A stretch of DNA of 64,000 nt. Source: Glycomyces lechevalierae (GTDB lineage: Bacteria > Actinomycetota > Actinomycetes > Mycobacteriales > Micromonosporaceae). Position numbers and translations under genes: made by a program. Shown here piece after piece: positions 32,977 to 42,166 of the stretch. Where the stretch lies: the NCBI RefSeq assembly GCF_027622945.1, contig NZ_JAPZVQ010000008.1:54291-118290 (forward strand), written 5' to 3'. The notes under the pieces are model-generated. The model had not been told where the DNA came from, did no database searches, and saw only the letters and a program-made list of their open reading frames with translations. The number at the start of each line of letters is the position of its first letter. Position 1 is the stretch's first letter.

Positions 32977-33864
32977 TCAGCGCAGCAGCAGGTCCGCCAG
33001 CGCGAAGGCGAACAGGGCCACCGCGACGAAGCCGTTCGCGGTGAAGAAGGCGCGGTTGACCTTCGAGAGGTCGTTGGGCTTGACCACGGTGTGCTCGTAG
33101 GCGAGTGCCACGGCCACGGCCGCGAGGCCGATCCAGTAGATCCAGCCGAAGCCGGTGAGCGCGCCGAACCAGGCGAAGGCGGCCCAGGCGATCACGTGCG
33201 TCACCGTGGAGGCGTGCAGTGCGGCCTTCACGCCCCAGCGGGCCGGGGTGGAGTGGACGCCGATCTCGCGGTCGATCTCGGTGTCCTGGCAGGCGTAGAT
33301 GAGGTCGAAGCCGCCGATCCAGAGGCCCACGGCCGCACCGAGAACGATCGAAGGCGCCGAGCCCTCGAAGCTGCCGGTCACCGCGAGCCACGCGCCCACC
33401 GGCGCGACCATCTGGGCCAGGCCGAGGATCGCGTGCGGGTAGTTCGTGAAGCGCTTCGCGTACGGGTAGACGATCAGGGGCGCGACCGCCAAGGGGCTCA
33501 ACAGGAGGCACAGCCGGTTGAGCAGGCCGGCCGAGACCAGCAGGGCCACGAGGCTGACCGCGCAGCCGATGTAGGCGGTCTGCAGCGAGACCTTGCCGGT
33601 CACGAGTTCGCGCTTGGCGGTGCGCGGGTTGAGCGCGTCGATCCTGCGGTCGATGATCCGGTTGGCCGCCATGGCGAGCGTGCGGGCGCTGACCATCGCG
33701 ATGGTCACGAGCACGAGGACCCGCCAGCTGAAGGCGTCCTCCAGCGTCATGACGGTGAGCGTCGAGAGGTACGCGAAGGGCAGCGCGAACACGGAGTGCT
33801 CGAACGCGACGAGCTTCAGGAAGTCCTTGACGTGGTTGGGCTTCGGGGCGAGGGTTTCAGTCAA
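32977..33864 (-). CDS. mqnP: UbiA family prenyltransferase, probable menaquinone enzyme MqnP
   Basis: 295 residues with about eight membrane helices. Both Asp-rich metal/diphosphate motifs are visible: NRIIDRRIDALNPRTAKREL and YACQDTEIDREIGVHSTPAR. UbiA enzymes attach a polyprenyl chain to an aromatic acid. It overlaps the UbiD-type decarboxylase gene by 8 bp. That pair, in this order, is the late part of the futalosine menaquinone pathway in Streptomyces (prenylation of 1,4-dihydroxy-6-naphthoate, then or with decarboxylation). The UbiX-type flavin prenyltransferase partner is not in the window. Annotation as 4-hydroxybenzoate prenyltransferase is the common alternative. Confidence 0.83.
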   Translation of the reverse strand: MTETLAPKPNHVKDFLKLVAFEHSVFALPFAYLSTLTVMTLEDAFSWRVLVLVTIAMVSARTLAMAANRIIDRRIDALNPRTAKRELVTGKVSLQTAYIGCAVSLVALLVSAGLLNRLCLLLSPLAVAPLIVYPYAKRFTNYPHAILGLAQMVAPVGAWLAVTGSFEGSAPSIVLGAAVGLWIGGFDLIYACQDTEIDREIGVHSTPARWGVKAALHASTVTHVIAWAAFAWFGALTGFGWIYWIGLAAVAVALAYEHTVVKPNDLSKVNRAFFTANGFVAVALFAFALADLLLR

Positions 33865-35326
33865 GTCCGTACTCTTTCCAACGGCGGTCGACGGTCGCTT
33901 CGATCGCCGAGCTCATGCGCATCGCCTCGGGCCAGCCGCGCGTATAGCCCTCCTCGGGCCATTTCGCGGTGGCGTCGATCCCGGCCTTGCCGCCCCAGAA
34001 CTGGTGGTAGGAGGCGTGGTCGAGGTGGTCGACGGGGCCCTCGGTGAGGAGCAGGTCCCGCGAGTAGTCCACATTGCCCAGTGCGCGCCAGGCGACCTCG
34101 CGGTAGTCGTGCACGTCGCAGTCGGCGTCGACCACGACGATGAGCTTGGTCAGGCTCATCATCTGCAGGCCCCAGATGGCGCTCATGACCTTCTGCGCCT
34201 GCTTCGGGAACTTCTTGTCGATCGAGACGATCACGCAGTTGTGGAAGACCCCGGCGGCGGGCATGTCGTAGTCGACGATCTCGGGGATCATGATCTTCAC
34301 CAGCGGCAGGAAGATCCGCTCGGTCGCCTTGCCGAGCCCGTGGTCCTCCTGGGGCGGGGCCGAGGTGATGATGGTGTGGTAGATCGGCTTCTGCCGCATG
34401 GTCATCGCCTCGATGTGCATGACCGGGAACGGCTCCACGGGCGTGTAGAACCCGGTGTGGTCGCCGAACGGCCCCTCGGGCACGCGCTCGCCCGGCTCGG
34501 CCCAGCCCTCGAGCACGATCTGCGAGTTCGCCGGGACCTGGAGCGGGACGGTGAGGCAGTCGACCATCTCGACGCGCTCGCCGCGCAGGAACCCCGCGAA
34601 CAGGTATTCGTCGATGTCCGGCGGGAGCGGCGCGGTCGCCGCGTAGGCCATCACCGGGTCCGGGCCGATCGCGATCGCCACGGGCAGGCGCTCGCCGCGC
34701 TTCTCCGCCTCGGCGTAGTGCGAGGTCGAGTTCTTGTGGATCTGCCAGTGCAGGCCGATCGAGCGCTCGGTGTGCTGCTGGAGGCGGTAGAGCCCGACGT
34801 TGCGCTTGCCGGTCTCGGGGTGCTTCGTGTGGGTGAGCCCGAAGTTGTGGAAGACCCCGCCGTCGCCCGGCCAGACCTGGAGGCCCGGGAGCATGTTCAG
34901 GTCCACGTCGTCGCCGGTGAAGACCACTTCCTGGCACGGGGCCTTGCGGATCTTCTTGGGCGGCACGGACTTGAGCTGCATGAGCTTGCCGAGGCCGTCG
35001 CGGATGCCGGCCCAGCCCACGGGCAGCTCGGGCTTGGCGAGGGCGCCGATGCGGTCGCCGATCTCGTTCAGCGAGCTCACGCCGAGGGCCTTGGCCATGC
35101 GCGCCTCGGTGCCGAAGAGGTTGATCGCGACCGGCATGGTGCTCCCGGCCGGGTTCTCGAAGAGCAGCGCGGGGCCGTCCTCGCGGATCACCCGCTGGGT
35201 GACCTCGGAGATCTCAAGGTGAGGGTCGACCTCGGCCTTGACGCGCTTGAGCTCGCCGTCCGCCTCGAGGGCGGCCAGGAACGCCTGCAGGTCTTCGTAC
35301 GGGAACTTTGGTGCCACGGCGTTCAT
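33857..35326 (-). CDS. mqnL: UbiD family decarboxylase, menaquinone biosynthesis (MqnL)
   Basis: 489 residues, the standard UbiD length. Motifs: DGPALLFENPAGSTMPVAIN, FGTEARMAKALGV, HNFGLTHTKHPETGKRNVGL, YRLQQHTERSIGLHWQIHK, AIGPDPVMAYAATAPLP, PEGPFGDHTGFYTPVEPFPV and the E-x3-R/prFMN region before it. UbiD enzymes use prenylated FMN to decarboxylate aromatic acids. Start ATG at 35326. It is the first gene of a two-gene operon with the UbiA homologue, and its stop lies inside that gene's start. Confidence 0.87.
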   Translation of the reverse strand: MNAVAPKFPYEDLQAFLAALEADGELKRVKAEVDPHLEISEVTQRVIREDGPALLFENPAGSTMPVAINLFGTEARMAKALGVSSLNEIGDRIGALAKPELPVGWAGIRDGLGKLMQLKSVPPKKIRKAPCQEVVFTGDDVDLNMLPGLQVWPGDGGVFHNFGLTHTKHPETGKRNVGLYRLQQHTERSIGLHWQIHKNSTSHYAEAEKRGERLPVAIAIGPDPVMAYAATAPLPPDIDEYLFAGFLRGERVEMVDCLTVPLQVPANSQIVLEGWAEPGERVPEGPFGDHTGFYTPVEPFPVMHIEAMTMRQKPIYHTIITSAPPQEDHGLGKATERIFLPLVKIMIPEIVDYDMPAAGVFHNCVIVSIDKKFPKQAQKVMSAIWGLQMMSLTKLIVVVDADCDVHDYREVAWRALGNVDYSRDLLLTEGPVDHLDHASYHQFWGGKAGIDATAKWPEEGYTRGWPEAMRMSSAIEATVDRRWKEYGLD

Positions 35327-35706
35327 TCAACCACCCTGCCGTCGTCACATTTCCGCGCTGTACTTCGTCCTAGTGGTGTTAGAGGCGCAGCGGTGTGAGA
35401 GGCACAGCGGTGCAGGGGGCACGGCGAGCAGTCGGCGCGGCGGTGTCGACGGCGTGTGGACAGCCCGGCGGTCTTGATCGCTTGCGGTCCCGGCGCGTGT
35501 GAACTATCTTACGAAACGGTACCGTCTCGTTTCGGAAAGGCGTAAACTCGAGCGAGCACCACGATACGACCGGGGTACGACAACCCCGGGCATCGAACAC
35601 CCAGCGCGCCCCGGGCCGGAACCCCGCGCGCACGAGCCGCGGTCGGCGCCGCGGCCACATCATCAGATGCACGAATCTTCTTGCACTGCACAGAAACGGA
35701 AACCCT
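35327..35706. promoter_or_regulatory. Divergent promoter region with probable TetR operator
   Basis: 380 bp between the UbiD gene (minus) and the DHA2 pump (plus). At 35512-35534 arms CGAAACG and CGTTTCG flank the palindrome ACGGTACCGT, the kind of site bound by efflux-linked TetR proteins; the TetR gene follows the pump. A 17-bp unit (G-T-N-AGAGGC) is tandemly repeated at 35378-35411. No gene is seen here. Confidence 0.68.
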
Positions 35707-37296
35707 GTGAGCGATACCCGTTCCGAACCGACCCTGGAGGTCGAGGACCAAGGCCACCCGCGCAGGTGGGCCATCCTCAGCGTCCTCGTCATCAGCCTCA
35801 TCGTCGTCGTCCTCGACAACACCGTCCTGAACGTCGCCATGAAGACCCTGGCCGACCCCGAGGCGGGCGTCGGCGCCAGCCAGAGCGACCTGGCCTGGAT
35901 GATCAACTCCTACACGCTCGTCTTCGCGGGCCTGCTCTTCGCGTCCGGCATCATCGGCGACCGCATCGGCCGCAAGAAGATGCTCCTCGCCGGCCTCGCC
36001 GTCTTCGGCGTCGCCTCGCTGCTCTCCGCCTACGCGAGCTCGCCCGACCAGCTGATCTGGTACCGCGCTCTCATGGGCGCCGGCGCGGCGATCATGATGC
36101 CTTCGACGCTGTCGCTGCTGCGCAACGTCTTCTCCACCAAGGAGTTCCCGAAGGCCCTCGGCATCTGGACCGGCGCGGTCGGCATCGGCGGCGCCATCGG
36201 CCCGATCGTCGGCGGCGCCCTGCTCGACCACTTCTGGTGGGGCTCGGTCTTCCTCATCAACGTCCCGATCGTCATCTTCGGCCTCATCGCCGTCACGATC
36301 CTCGCGCCCGAGTCCAAGGGCAGCCAGGCCAAGGCCGACTTCGTCGGCATGGTCCTGTCCATGGTCGGCCTCGTCAGCCTCACCTACGGCATCATCGAAG
36401 CCGGCGACGCCGGCTCGTGGACCGGCATCGAGGTCTGGGGCACCATCGCGCTCGGCGTGCTCGTCCTCGTCGGCTTCGTCCTGTGGGAGAAGCGCATCCC
36501 GCACGCCTCGCTCGACATGAAGCTGTTCAAGAACACCCGCTTCTCGGCGTCCTCGGCCATCATCACCCTGACCTTCTTCGGAATGATGGGCCTGATGTTC
36601 TTCATGACCTTCTACCTCCAGCTCCTCAAGGGCTACTCGCCGCTGGAGACCGGTCTGCTGTTCCTGCCGTTCGGCGCCTCGATGCTGGTCTTCGCGCCGC
36701 TGTCGAACACGCTCGTGCAGAAGCTCGGCGCCAAGGTCGTCGGCATCGCCGCGATGCTCCTGGTGATCACCAACTTCACGGTCACCGCGCTCGTCTTCGA
36801 GGCCGACACCTCCGTCTGGGTCGTCATCGTCCTGTTCCTCATCACCGGCGCCGGCATGGCCAACCTCATGCCGCCCGCGATGAACACGCTGATGTCCTCC
36901 GTGCCCAGGGAGAAGGCCGGCGTCGGCTCGGCGCTCGCCAACACCCTGCGCCAGGTCGGCGGCGCCCTCGGCGTCGCGGTCCTCGGCACGATCATGGCCC
37001 AGGCCTACCAGTCCAAGATGGGCGACGCCGCCCCGCAGCTGCCGGACGCGGCCCGCGAGTCCTACGCGGCCACGTACGGCGCGCTCGAAGGCGGCCACAT
37101 CCCGGCCGAGGCGGCCGGCGCCGTCGCGAACGCGGCCGACGCCTCGTTCATCGACGCCCTGCACACCACCGCGTTCACCGCGATCGGTGTGGCGCTCGTC
37201 GGACTCATCATCATCGCCCTGTTCTTCCCCGGCAAGCAGCGCCGGGAGACCCAGACCCCGGAGCGGGCCACCGAACCCGCCCTGGTCGAGGCCTAG
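35707..37296 (+). CDS. DHA2 family MFS drug efflux transporter (EmrB/QacA type)
   Basis: 529 residues, 14 predicted membrane helices. DHA2 motifs are clear: helix 1 VVVLDNTVLNVAMKTLAD, motif A GDRIGRKKMLLAGLAVFG, and GIGGAIGPIVGGALLDHF (motif C type). The C-terminal half holds GLLFLPFGASMLVFAPLSNT and GSALANTLRQVGGALGVAVL. These proton-driven pumps export drugs or natural products across the inner membrane. GTG start, 14 bp ahead of the TetR gene, with an operator-like palindrome in the upstream region. The substrate is unknown. Confidence 0.92.
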   Translation: MSDTRSEPTLEVEDQGHPRRWAILSVLVISLIVVVLDNTVLNVAMKTLADPEAGVGASQSDLAWMINSYTLVFAGLLFASGIIGDRIGRKKMLLAGLAVFGVASLLSAYASSPDQLIWYRALMGAGAAIMMPSTLSLLRNVFSTKEFPKALGIWTGAVGIGGAIGPIVGGALLDHFWWGSVFLINVPIVIFGLIAVTILAPESKGSQAKADFVGMVLSMVGLVSLTYGIIEAGDAGSWTGIEVWGTIALGVLVLVGFVLWEKRIPHASLDMKLFKNTRFSASSAIITLTFFGMMGLMFFMTFYLQLLKGYSPLETGLLFLPFGASMLVFAPLSNTLVQKLGAKVVGIAAMLLVITNFTVTALVFEADTSVWVVIVLFLITGAGMANLMPPAMNTLMSSVPREKAGVGSALANTLRQVGGALGVAVLGTIMAQAYQSKMGDAAPQLPDAARESYAATYGALEGGHIPAEAAGAVANAADASFIDALHTTAFTAIGVALVGLIIIALFFPGKQRRETQTPERATEPALVEA

Positions 37297-37310
37297 GGGA
37301 GAATCGGGCC

Positions 37311-38018
37311 ATGCCTCCCGAGCTCAGCGAGACACCGACCGTTCCGGACCATGCCGCCGCAGCCAGTGCCCCCGGGCCTGACGGCAGCGGACCCGATGGT
37401 GCCGCAGACGACGGCGCCGCGGCGCCGGCCCCCGCCAAGGGCCGGCCCCGCAGCGAGGCGGTCAGCCACGCGATCCTGGAAGCCGCCCTCGATCTCATCG
37501 CCGAGCACGAGAACACGACCGATGTGAGCGTGGAGGCCATCGCGGACCGCTCCGGCGTCTCGAAGGCCTCCATCTACCGGCGCTGGTCCTCCAAGGAGGA
37601 GCTCCTCGCCGCGGCGATGGAGAGCATCAAGGCCCCGCTCCCGGAGTCGATGCCGCGCACCTCGTTCCGCGACGATCTGATCCACCTGGGCCACAGCATG
37701 ACCCGGACCTTCGGGCCCCGGGACATGAAGGTCGTCAAGTGCATGATGCTCGCCGCCAAGGACAACCCGGAATACCAGCGCCACCACAAGCGCCTCATCG
37801 AGTACCGCCGCAGATTCGTGCGCGACACCTTCGCCCACTGGGTCGAACGCGGCGAAGCCCGCCCGGACCTCGACCTGCACCTGGCGGTGGCGATGTTCAT
37901 CAGCCCCCTGCTGACGATCTACGTCTACGGCCAGTACTCCGACGTCCAGCAGCCCGACACCGTCGAGCGGCTCGTCGACAACCTGCTGCAGGGCATCGGC
38001 ACGGCCCTCGTCGAGTAG
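37311..38018 (+). CDS. TetR/AcrR family regulator of the adjacent efflux pump
   Basis: 235 residues. Residues 1-45 are a Pro/Ala-rich, low-complexity lead; the HTH follows (RSEAVSHAILEAALDLIAEH, then SVEAIADRSGVSKASIYRRW, SSKEELLAAAM). The ligand part contains GHSMTRTFGPRDMKVVKCMM and ends in DNLLQGIGTALVE. GGGGAGA lies before the ATG. It is 14 bp after the DHA2 gene, so they form one operon and it most likely represses that operon through the palindrome at 35512-35534. Confidence 0.88.
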   Translation: MPPELSETPTVPDHAAAASAPGPDGSGPDGAADDGAAAPAPAKGRPRSEAVSHAILEAALDLIAEHENTTDVSVEAIADRSGVSKASIYRRWSSKEELLAAAMESIKAPLPESMPRTSFRDDLIHLGHSMTRTFGPRDMKVVKCMMLAAKDNPEYQRHHKRLIEYRRRFVRDTFAHWVERGEARPDLDLHLAVAMFISPLLTIYVYGQYSDVQQPDTVERLVDNLLQGIGTALVE

Positions 38019-38038
38019 CGCAAGCACAAGAACGCCTC

Positions 38039-38072
38039 GCGGCCTTCACGATCCGCCGATCGTGAAGGCCGC
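38039..38072. terminator. Terminator after the TetR gene
   Basis: Perfect 15-bp stem (GCGGCCTTCACGATC and complement) with loop CGCC, 20 bp after the TetR stop codon. Confidence 0.78.
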
Positions 38073-38095
38073 GTTCGCTTCCCCCGACCAGATGC

Positions 38096-38127
38096 GACCG
38101 GGCCCCGCCGTCCCGCGGGGCCCGGTC
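38096..38127. terminator. Second hairpin in the convergent gap
   Basis: 13-bp perfect stem (GACCGGGCCCCGC and complement) with a 6-nt loop. It lies between the TetR terminator and the one at 38157-38189. Confidence 0.6.
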
Positions 38128-38156
38128 ACCGGAAGGAACCGAGGATGTGGTCTAGG

Positions 38157-38189
38157 GGCCCGGCTCGCCGCCACTAGGCGAGCCGGGCC
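38157..38189 (-). terminator. Terminator after the CBM2-GH6 gene
   Basis: 13-bp perfect stem (GGCCCGGCTCGCC and complement), 7-nt loop, just past the minus-strand stop codon at 38197. Third of three hairpins insulating two convergent units. Confidence 0.72.
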
Positions 38190-38196
38190 GGCCGCC

Positions 38197-39966
38197 TTAG
38201 TTCACCGGCGGGTAGGCGTTCTGCAGGAGTTCCGCGAACTGCTCCGAGGACCAGTGGCCCGAGAGCGGCATGTTGTCGCGGGCACCGGACGGGTTGTTGC
38301 CGTTGCGGATGTTGCCCCCGTAGTCGGGGTCGCACATCTGGTCGAAGCCCTTGCCCTCGTCGTTGTCGATGAGCTGCGAGGAGCCGTCGGACTCGCCCGG
38401 GGGCTTGATCCAGACGTAGGCGTCGATGCCCGGCTCGGGGTTGGCCTGCGGCCGCTCGCCGAGGCCGGCGCCGGCCTGGTTGCACCAGTTGCCCTTGTTG
38501 TAGCGCTGGTCGATGCGGGACTCGTCCACGAAGGTGATCGGGTTCGTCGAGGTCGACGGGCCGGTCGGACGGTAGTCGCCGCCCCAGCCGTTGCGGCTGG
38601 TGTCGATCAGCATGCCGATGTCGGAGTTGAAGCCGTTGCTGATCAGCTCCTGGCGGAACGCGGTCGCGAAGTCGATCTCACCGTTGTAGGCGTTCCAGTC
38701 GACCCACTTGACGTCGCCGTTCTGGTTGATCGGCTTGCCCCCGACGTTCTGGTTGACCTCCCAGTAGGGCTCTTCCAGGACCGAGAAGTTCGCGGTGTTG
38801 GTGATGAAGCCGTGCACGTCGTCAGCGGTCATGCCGTTCATGCCGATGAGGTCGCCGTACTGCGCCGCGGAGGCGTGGAAGTTGTCGTACTGCGGGTCGT
38901 CGTTCGTCCACCCGATCCAGCCGTGGTGGCCGACGTCGAGGTAGTTGTACGTGTTGCCCAGCGCGCCGAGCTCCGAGACGGCGTAGGAGATGCCGTCCTC
39001 GTAGTTGCCGTTGGCCTTCATGGTGTTGCAGTTGTCCGTGGCGGTGGCGCGCGGCGAGACGTTGGTGACCAGGTTCGGCAGCGAGTCGACCTCGATCACG
39101 TTGACGATCCTGAGGTCGGCGTACTTGGCCTGGCCCATGATGTCGACGATCGGGTCGATGTACTCGGTCTTGTACTTGCCGATCTCGGTCGCGCCGAGTT
39201 CGCCGTTGGAGGCGAGGGCGGCGCAGTCGCGGCCGGGAAGGTTGTAGATGACGACCTGGATGACGTCCGCGCCTTGCGACACGGCCTCGTCGAGGTGGTC
39301 CTCGAGGCCCATGGAGCCGGTGGTCGGCGAGCCGTTGCCGTAGATCGCGGAGGTGCGGTCGATCCAGACGCCGGTGGGCTGGTCGGCGATCGCGTCGCCG
39401 CCCGGCTCGGCCGCGGCGTTCACGGACCAGATCGGGTTGACGTAGACCTGCGCGCCGCCGGCGTACGGGTTGTCGACCTTGTCGCCGCCGCCCGGGTTGC
39501 CCGTCGGGTCATCGGTGGGGGTCTCGGTCGGGGGAGTGGTCGGGGTGGTCGGGCCGTTGCAGACGTCGCCGTTCACCGTGAAGCGGGCCGGAGTCGCAGA
39601 GGACCCGCTGCCGATGAACCCGAAGACCTCTTTGCTCTGGCCATGCGCGATGCTCGCGTTCCAGCCGACGTCCTTACCGGTGAAGCCGGTGCCGCTCTGG
39701 GTCCAGCCGACGTTCCACGCGGAGGAGACCTTGGTCCCGGACGGGAAGTCCCACTTGACCTCCCAGCCGTTGATCGCTTCGTCGGCCGTGATCACGACGT
39801 TGGCCTGGAAGCCGCCGTTCCACGAGCTGACGACGTTGTAGTCGACTTCGCAGCCTTCTTCGGCGAGTGCCTGGTTCGCCGAAGCAAAGGTCAGACCGGT
39901 GGCCGCGAGGGCGCCCACGGCGACGCTCGTGAGCGCGAGTCTCCTTCTCCTTCGAGATACTTGCAT
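38197..39966 (-). CDS. Secreted GH6 cellulase with N-terminal CBM2
   Basis: 589 residues. A signal peptide (basic MQVSRRRRRL, hydrophobic ALTSVAVGALAATG) is followed by a CBM2 cellulose-binding module (about 38-135, flanked by Cys; VVSSWNGGFQANVVIT, GWEVKWDFPSGT), a Thr/Pro linker (TTPTTPPTETPTDDP) and a GH6 catalytic domain (about 165-589). GH6 motifs: VIYNLPGRDCAALASNGEL, VIEVDSLPNLVTN (acid Asp region), YLDVGHHGWIGW, DTSRNGWGG and WIKPPGESDG. It is an inverting cellobiohydrolase or endoglucanase acting outside the cell. GAAGGA precedes the ATG at 39966. Its sister at 40480 lacks the CBM. Endo versus exo action cannot be judged. Confidence 0.92.
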   Translation of the reverse strand: MQVSRRRRRLALTSVAVGALAATGLTFASANQALAEEGCEVDYNVVSSWNGGFQANVVITADEAINGWEVKWDFPSGTKVSSAWNVGWTQSGTGFTGKDVGWNASIAHGQSKEVFGFIGSGSSATPARFTVNGDVCNGPTTPTTPPTETPTDDPTGNPGGGDKVDNPYAGGAQVYVNPIWSVNAAAEPGGDAIADQPTGVWIDRTSAIYGNGSPTTGSMGLEDHLDEAVSQGADVIQVVIYNLPGRDCAALASNGELGATEIGKYKTEYIDPIVDIMGQAKYADLRIVNVIEVDSLPNLVTNVSPRATATDNCNTMKANGNYEDGISYAVSELGALGNTYNYLDVGHHGWIGWTNDDPQYDNFHASAAQYGDLIGMNGMTADDVHGFITNTANFSVLEEPYWEVNQNVGGKPINQNGDVKWVDWNAYNGEIDFATAFRQELISNGFNSDIGMLIDTSRNGWGGDYRPTGPSTSTNPITFVDESRIDQRYNKGNWCNQAGAGLGERPQANPEPGIDAYVWIKPPGESDGSSQLIDNDEGKGFDQMCDPDYGGNIRNGNNPSGARDNMPLSGHWSSEQFAELLQNAYPPVN

Positions 39967-40026
39967 GTGTCGATGTCCTTCGGGGTTGATGGGCCGCGCC
40001 AACGGCCCGGAACGGGTGCCCATCGA

Positions 40027-40082
40027 GGGAAGCGCTCCCAAGATGTGCATTGATAATCTCCGATATATTGATGGACTGTCAA
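40027..40082 (-). promoter_or_regulatory. Promoter and CebR-like operator of the CBM2-GH6 gene
   Basis: On the minus strand TTGACA (40077-40082), 18 bp, GATTAT (40053-40058), then the box TGGGAGCGCTTCCC (40027-40040) just past the likely start point. The box is one or two bases from the CebR consensus TGGGAGCGCTCCCA known to repress cellulase genes in Streptomyces. Confidence 0.75.
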
Positions 40083-40331
40083 GAGGTCCACCAGGAAATT
40101 TCGCTCCTTCGGCTCATTTGGCCAACGCTTTCGAAGGTAGTCCCAATGAAGGCAAGCGCTTGACGCAGTGAAAACGCTCCCGCATAAACCGTATGGTTCC
40201 CTTAGAAAAACTTCCCGCCGCAACCCTGTCGGACCCTCGGGGTGGGTGTCCGTTTTGCGCGCGATCGCCAGACTCGGCCCGTTTCGCATTCGCGCCGCTC
40301 GCGAGCATCCTTGCCCCGCAGCACGACACGC

Positions 40332-40362
40332 CGGCGGGGCCGCGCGTTGCGCGGCCCCGCCG
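40332..40362 (-). terminator. Terminator after the second GH6 gene
   Basis: 14-bp perfect GC stem (CGGCGGGGCCGCGC and complement) with loop GTT, downstream of the GH6 stop at 40480 and of the duplicated 3' scrap at 40407. Confidence 0.7.
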
Positions 40363-40406
40363 TCTTCATGCGGGCGAAGTGCCGGTTCGCCCTTGTCCTG
40401 CCCGAA

Positions 40407-40447
40407 CTAGCTCATGGGCGGGTACGCGTTCGCCAGCGGCTCAGCGC
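40407..40447 (-). pseudogene. Remnant of a GH6 gene 3' end
   Basis: On the minus strand this 41-bp stretch reads AEPLANAYPPMS-stop and matches the last codons of the GH6 gene at 40480-40520 (LLANAYPPVS-stop), offset by 73 bp and with about six mismatches. No other part of a third copy is present. It looks like a leftover of the tandem duplication that produced the two GH6 genes. Confidence 0.72.
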
Positions 40448-40479
40448 TGTGCTTTCCGGTTCGCCGAGCCGCAAGGTCG

Positions 40480-41892
40480 CTAGCTGACCGGCGGGTACGC
40501 GTTCGCCAGCAGCTCGGCGAACTGCTCCGAGGACCAGTGGCCCGAGAGCGGCATCTCGCCGCGCGCCCCGCTCGGGTTGTTCCCGTTGCGGATGTTGCCC
40601 TCGTAAGCCGGGTCGCACATCTCGTCGAAGCCCTTGCCCTCGTCGTTGTCGATCGGCTCCGAGGCGCCGTCCGACTCCCCCGGAGGCTTGATCCACACGT
40701 AGGCGTCGATGCCCGCCTCAGGCGAGGACTGCGGCCGCTCGCCCAGGCCCGCGCCGGCCTGGTTACACCAGTTGCCCTTGTTGTAGCGCTGGTCGATGCG
40801 CGACTCGTCCACGAAGGTCACCGGGTCGGTCGACGTGGACGCGGCGGTCGGGCGGTCCGGGCCGCCCCAGCCGTTGCGGCTGGTGTCGATCAGCATGCCG
40901 ATGTCGCTGTTGAACCCGTTCGACACGAGCTCGTCCCGGAACGCCGTGGCGAAGTCGATTTCGCCGTTGTAGGCGTTCCAGTCGACCCACTTGACGTCGC
41001 CGTTCTGGTTGATCGGCTTGCCGCCGACGGTCTGGTCGACCTCCCAGTAGGGCTCCTCGAGCGCCGAGAAGTTCGCGGTGTTGGTGATGAAGCCGTGGAC
41101 GTCGTCCGCGGTCATCCCGTTCTCGCCGATGAGGTCGCCGTACTGGGCGGCGGAGGCGTGGAAGTTGTCGTACTGCGGGTCGTCGTTGGTCCACCCGATC
41201 CAGCCGTGGTGGCCGACGTCGAGGTAGTTGTACGTGTTCGGCAGCGCGCCGAGCTCGGCCGCCGCGTACGAGACGCCGTCGATGTAGTTGCCGTTGGCCT
41301 TCATCGTGTCGCAGTTCGGCGTCGCGGTGGCCCGCGGCGAGACGTTCGTGACGAGGTTCGGCAGCGAGTCGACCTCGATCACGTTGACGATCCGCAGACC
41401 CGCGTAGGCCGGGTCGCCCTGGATCGCCACGATCGGGTCGATGTACTCGTTCTTGTACCGGTCGATCTCGTCGGCCTTCAGCTCGCCGTTGGAGGCGAGC
41501 GCGGCGCAGTCGCGGCCCGGCAGGTTGTAGATGACGAACTGGATGACGTCCGCGCCCTGCGCCACGGCCTCGTCCAGGTGGTCCTTGATGCCCATGCTCC
41601 CGGTGGTGGGGGAGCCGTTGCCCTCGATGGCGCTGATCCGGTCGATCCACACGCCGGTGGCCTCGTCCGCGATCGCGCTGCCGCCCGGCTCGGCCGCGGC
41701 GTTCGCGGACCAGATCGGGTTGACGTAGACCTGCGCGCCCTCGTAGGGGTTGTCGACCTTCGCCTGGGCGATGCCGGCGTCCGGCTGCTCCTGGGCTCCG
41801 GCGCTGGTGAGCGCCAAGGTGCTGACCGATGCGGCGGCGAGCGCCGCGGCCGCCAGGGCCCCTAGGCGCTGTTTCCTTCGACTGAGTGTCAT
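40480..41892 (-). CDS. Secreted GH6 cellulase, catalytic domain only
   Basis: 470 residues from ATG at 41892, with GAGGGAAGG as ribosome site. Signal peptide (MTLSRRKQRLGALAAAALAA, ending near residue 33), then a GH6 domain almost identical to that of the neighbouring gene: same VIYNLPGRDCAA, VIEVDSLPN, YLDVGHHGWIGW, DTSRNGWGG and KPPGESDG motifs. There is no CBM2 or linker. The two are tandem duplicates, one probably fused to or freed from a binding module. Soluble oligosaccharides may suit this form better than crystalline cellulose; that is inference. Confidence 0.92.
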   Translation of the reverse strand: MTLSRRKQRLGALAAAALAAASVSTLALTSAGAQEQPDAGIAQAKVDNPYEGAQVYVNPIWSANAAAEPGGSAIADEATGVWIDRISAIEGNGSPTTGSMGIKDHLDEAVAQGADVIQFVIYNLPGRDCAALASNGELKADEIDRYKNEYIDPIVAIQGDPAYAGLRIVNVIEVDSLPNLVTNVSPRATATPNCDTMKANGNYIDGVSYAAAELGALPNTYNYLDVGHHGWIGWTNDDPQYDNFHASAAQYGDLIGENGMTADDVHGFITNTANFSALEEPYWEVDQTVGGKPINQNGDVKWVDWNAYNGEIDFATAFRDELVSNGFNSDIGMLIDTSRNGWGGPDRPTAASTSTDPVTFVDESRIDQRYNKGNWCNQAGAGLGERPQSSPEAGIDAYVWIKPPGESDGASEPIDNDEGKGFDEMCDPAYEGNIRNGNNPSGARGEMPLSGHWSSEQFAELLANAYPPVS

Positions 41893-41960
41893 GTGCCTTC
41901 CCTCGATTGATAGTCGGGCTTGACGTCTTCGGGAACGGCTCCGTGGGTACCGGGCGGACA

Positions 41961-42017
41961 CGGAAGCGCTCCCAAACTTTCACATCGAAGTTTGCCTATG
42001 TCTCACTGTGATGTCAA
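41961..42017 (-). promoter_or_regulatory. Promoter and CebR-like operator of the second GH6 gene
   Basis: Minus strand: TTGACA (42012-42017), 17 bp, a weak CAAACT box (41989-41994), then TGGGAGCGCTTCCG (41961-41974). Same order and spacing as at the first GH6 gene, so both should answer to the same LacI-type repressor. The rest of 41893-42166 is AT-richer, with a GATCCA-CTT-TGGATC inverted repeat and no gene. Confidence 0.7.
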
Positions 42018-42166
42018 GGGGCTCGATACCGGAGAATCCAGAATTTTCCCATTGGCGGCATGTATGGCGACTCAGGGTATTCATCCGACTTCAAAAAGTG
42101 AACAAATGCCCTTAATGGAACAAAATAGATCCACTTTGGATCAGATGTGGTCCGGGCAGCGAAAAA

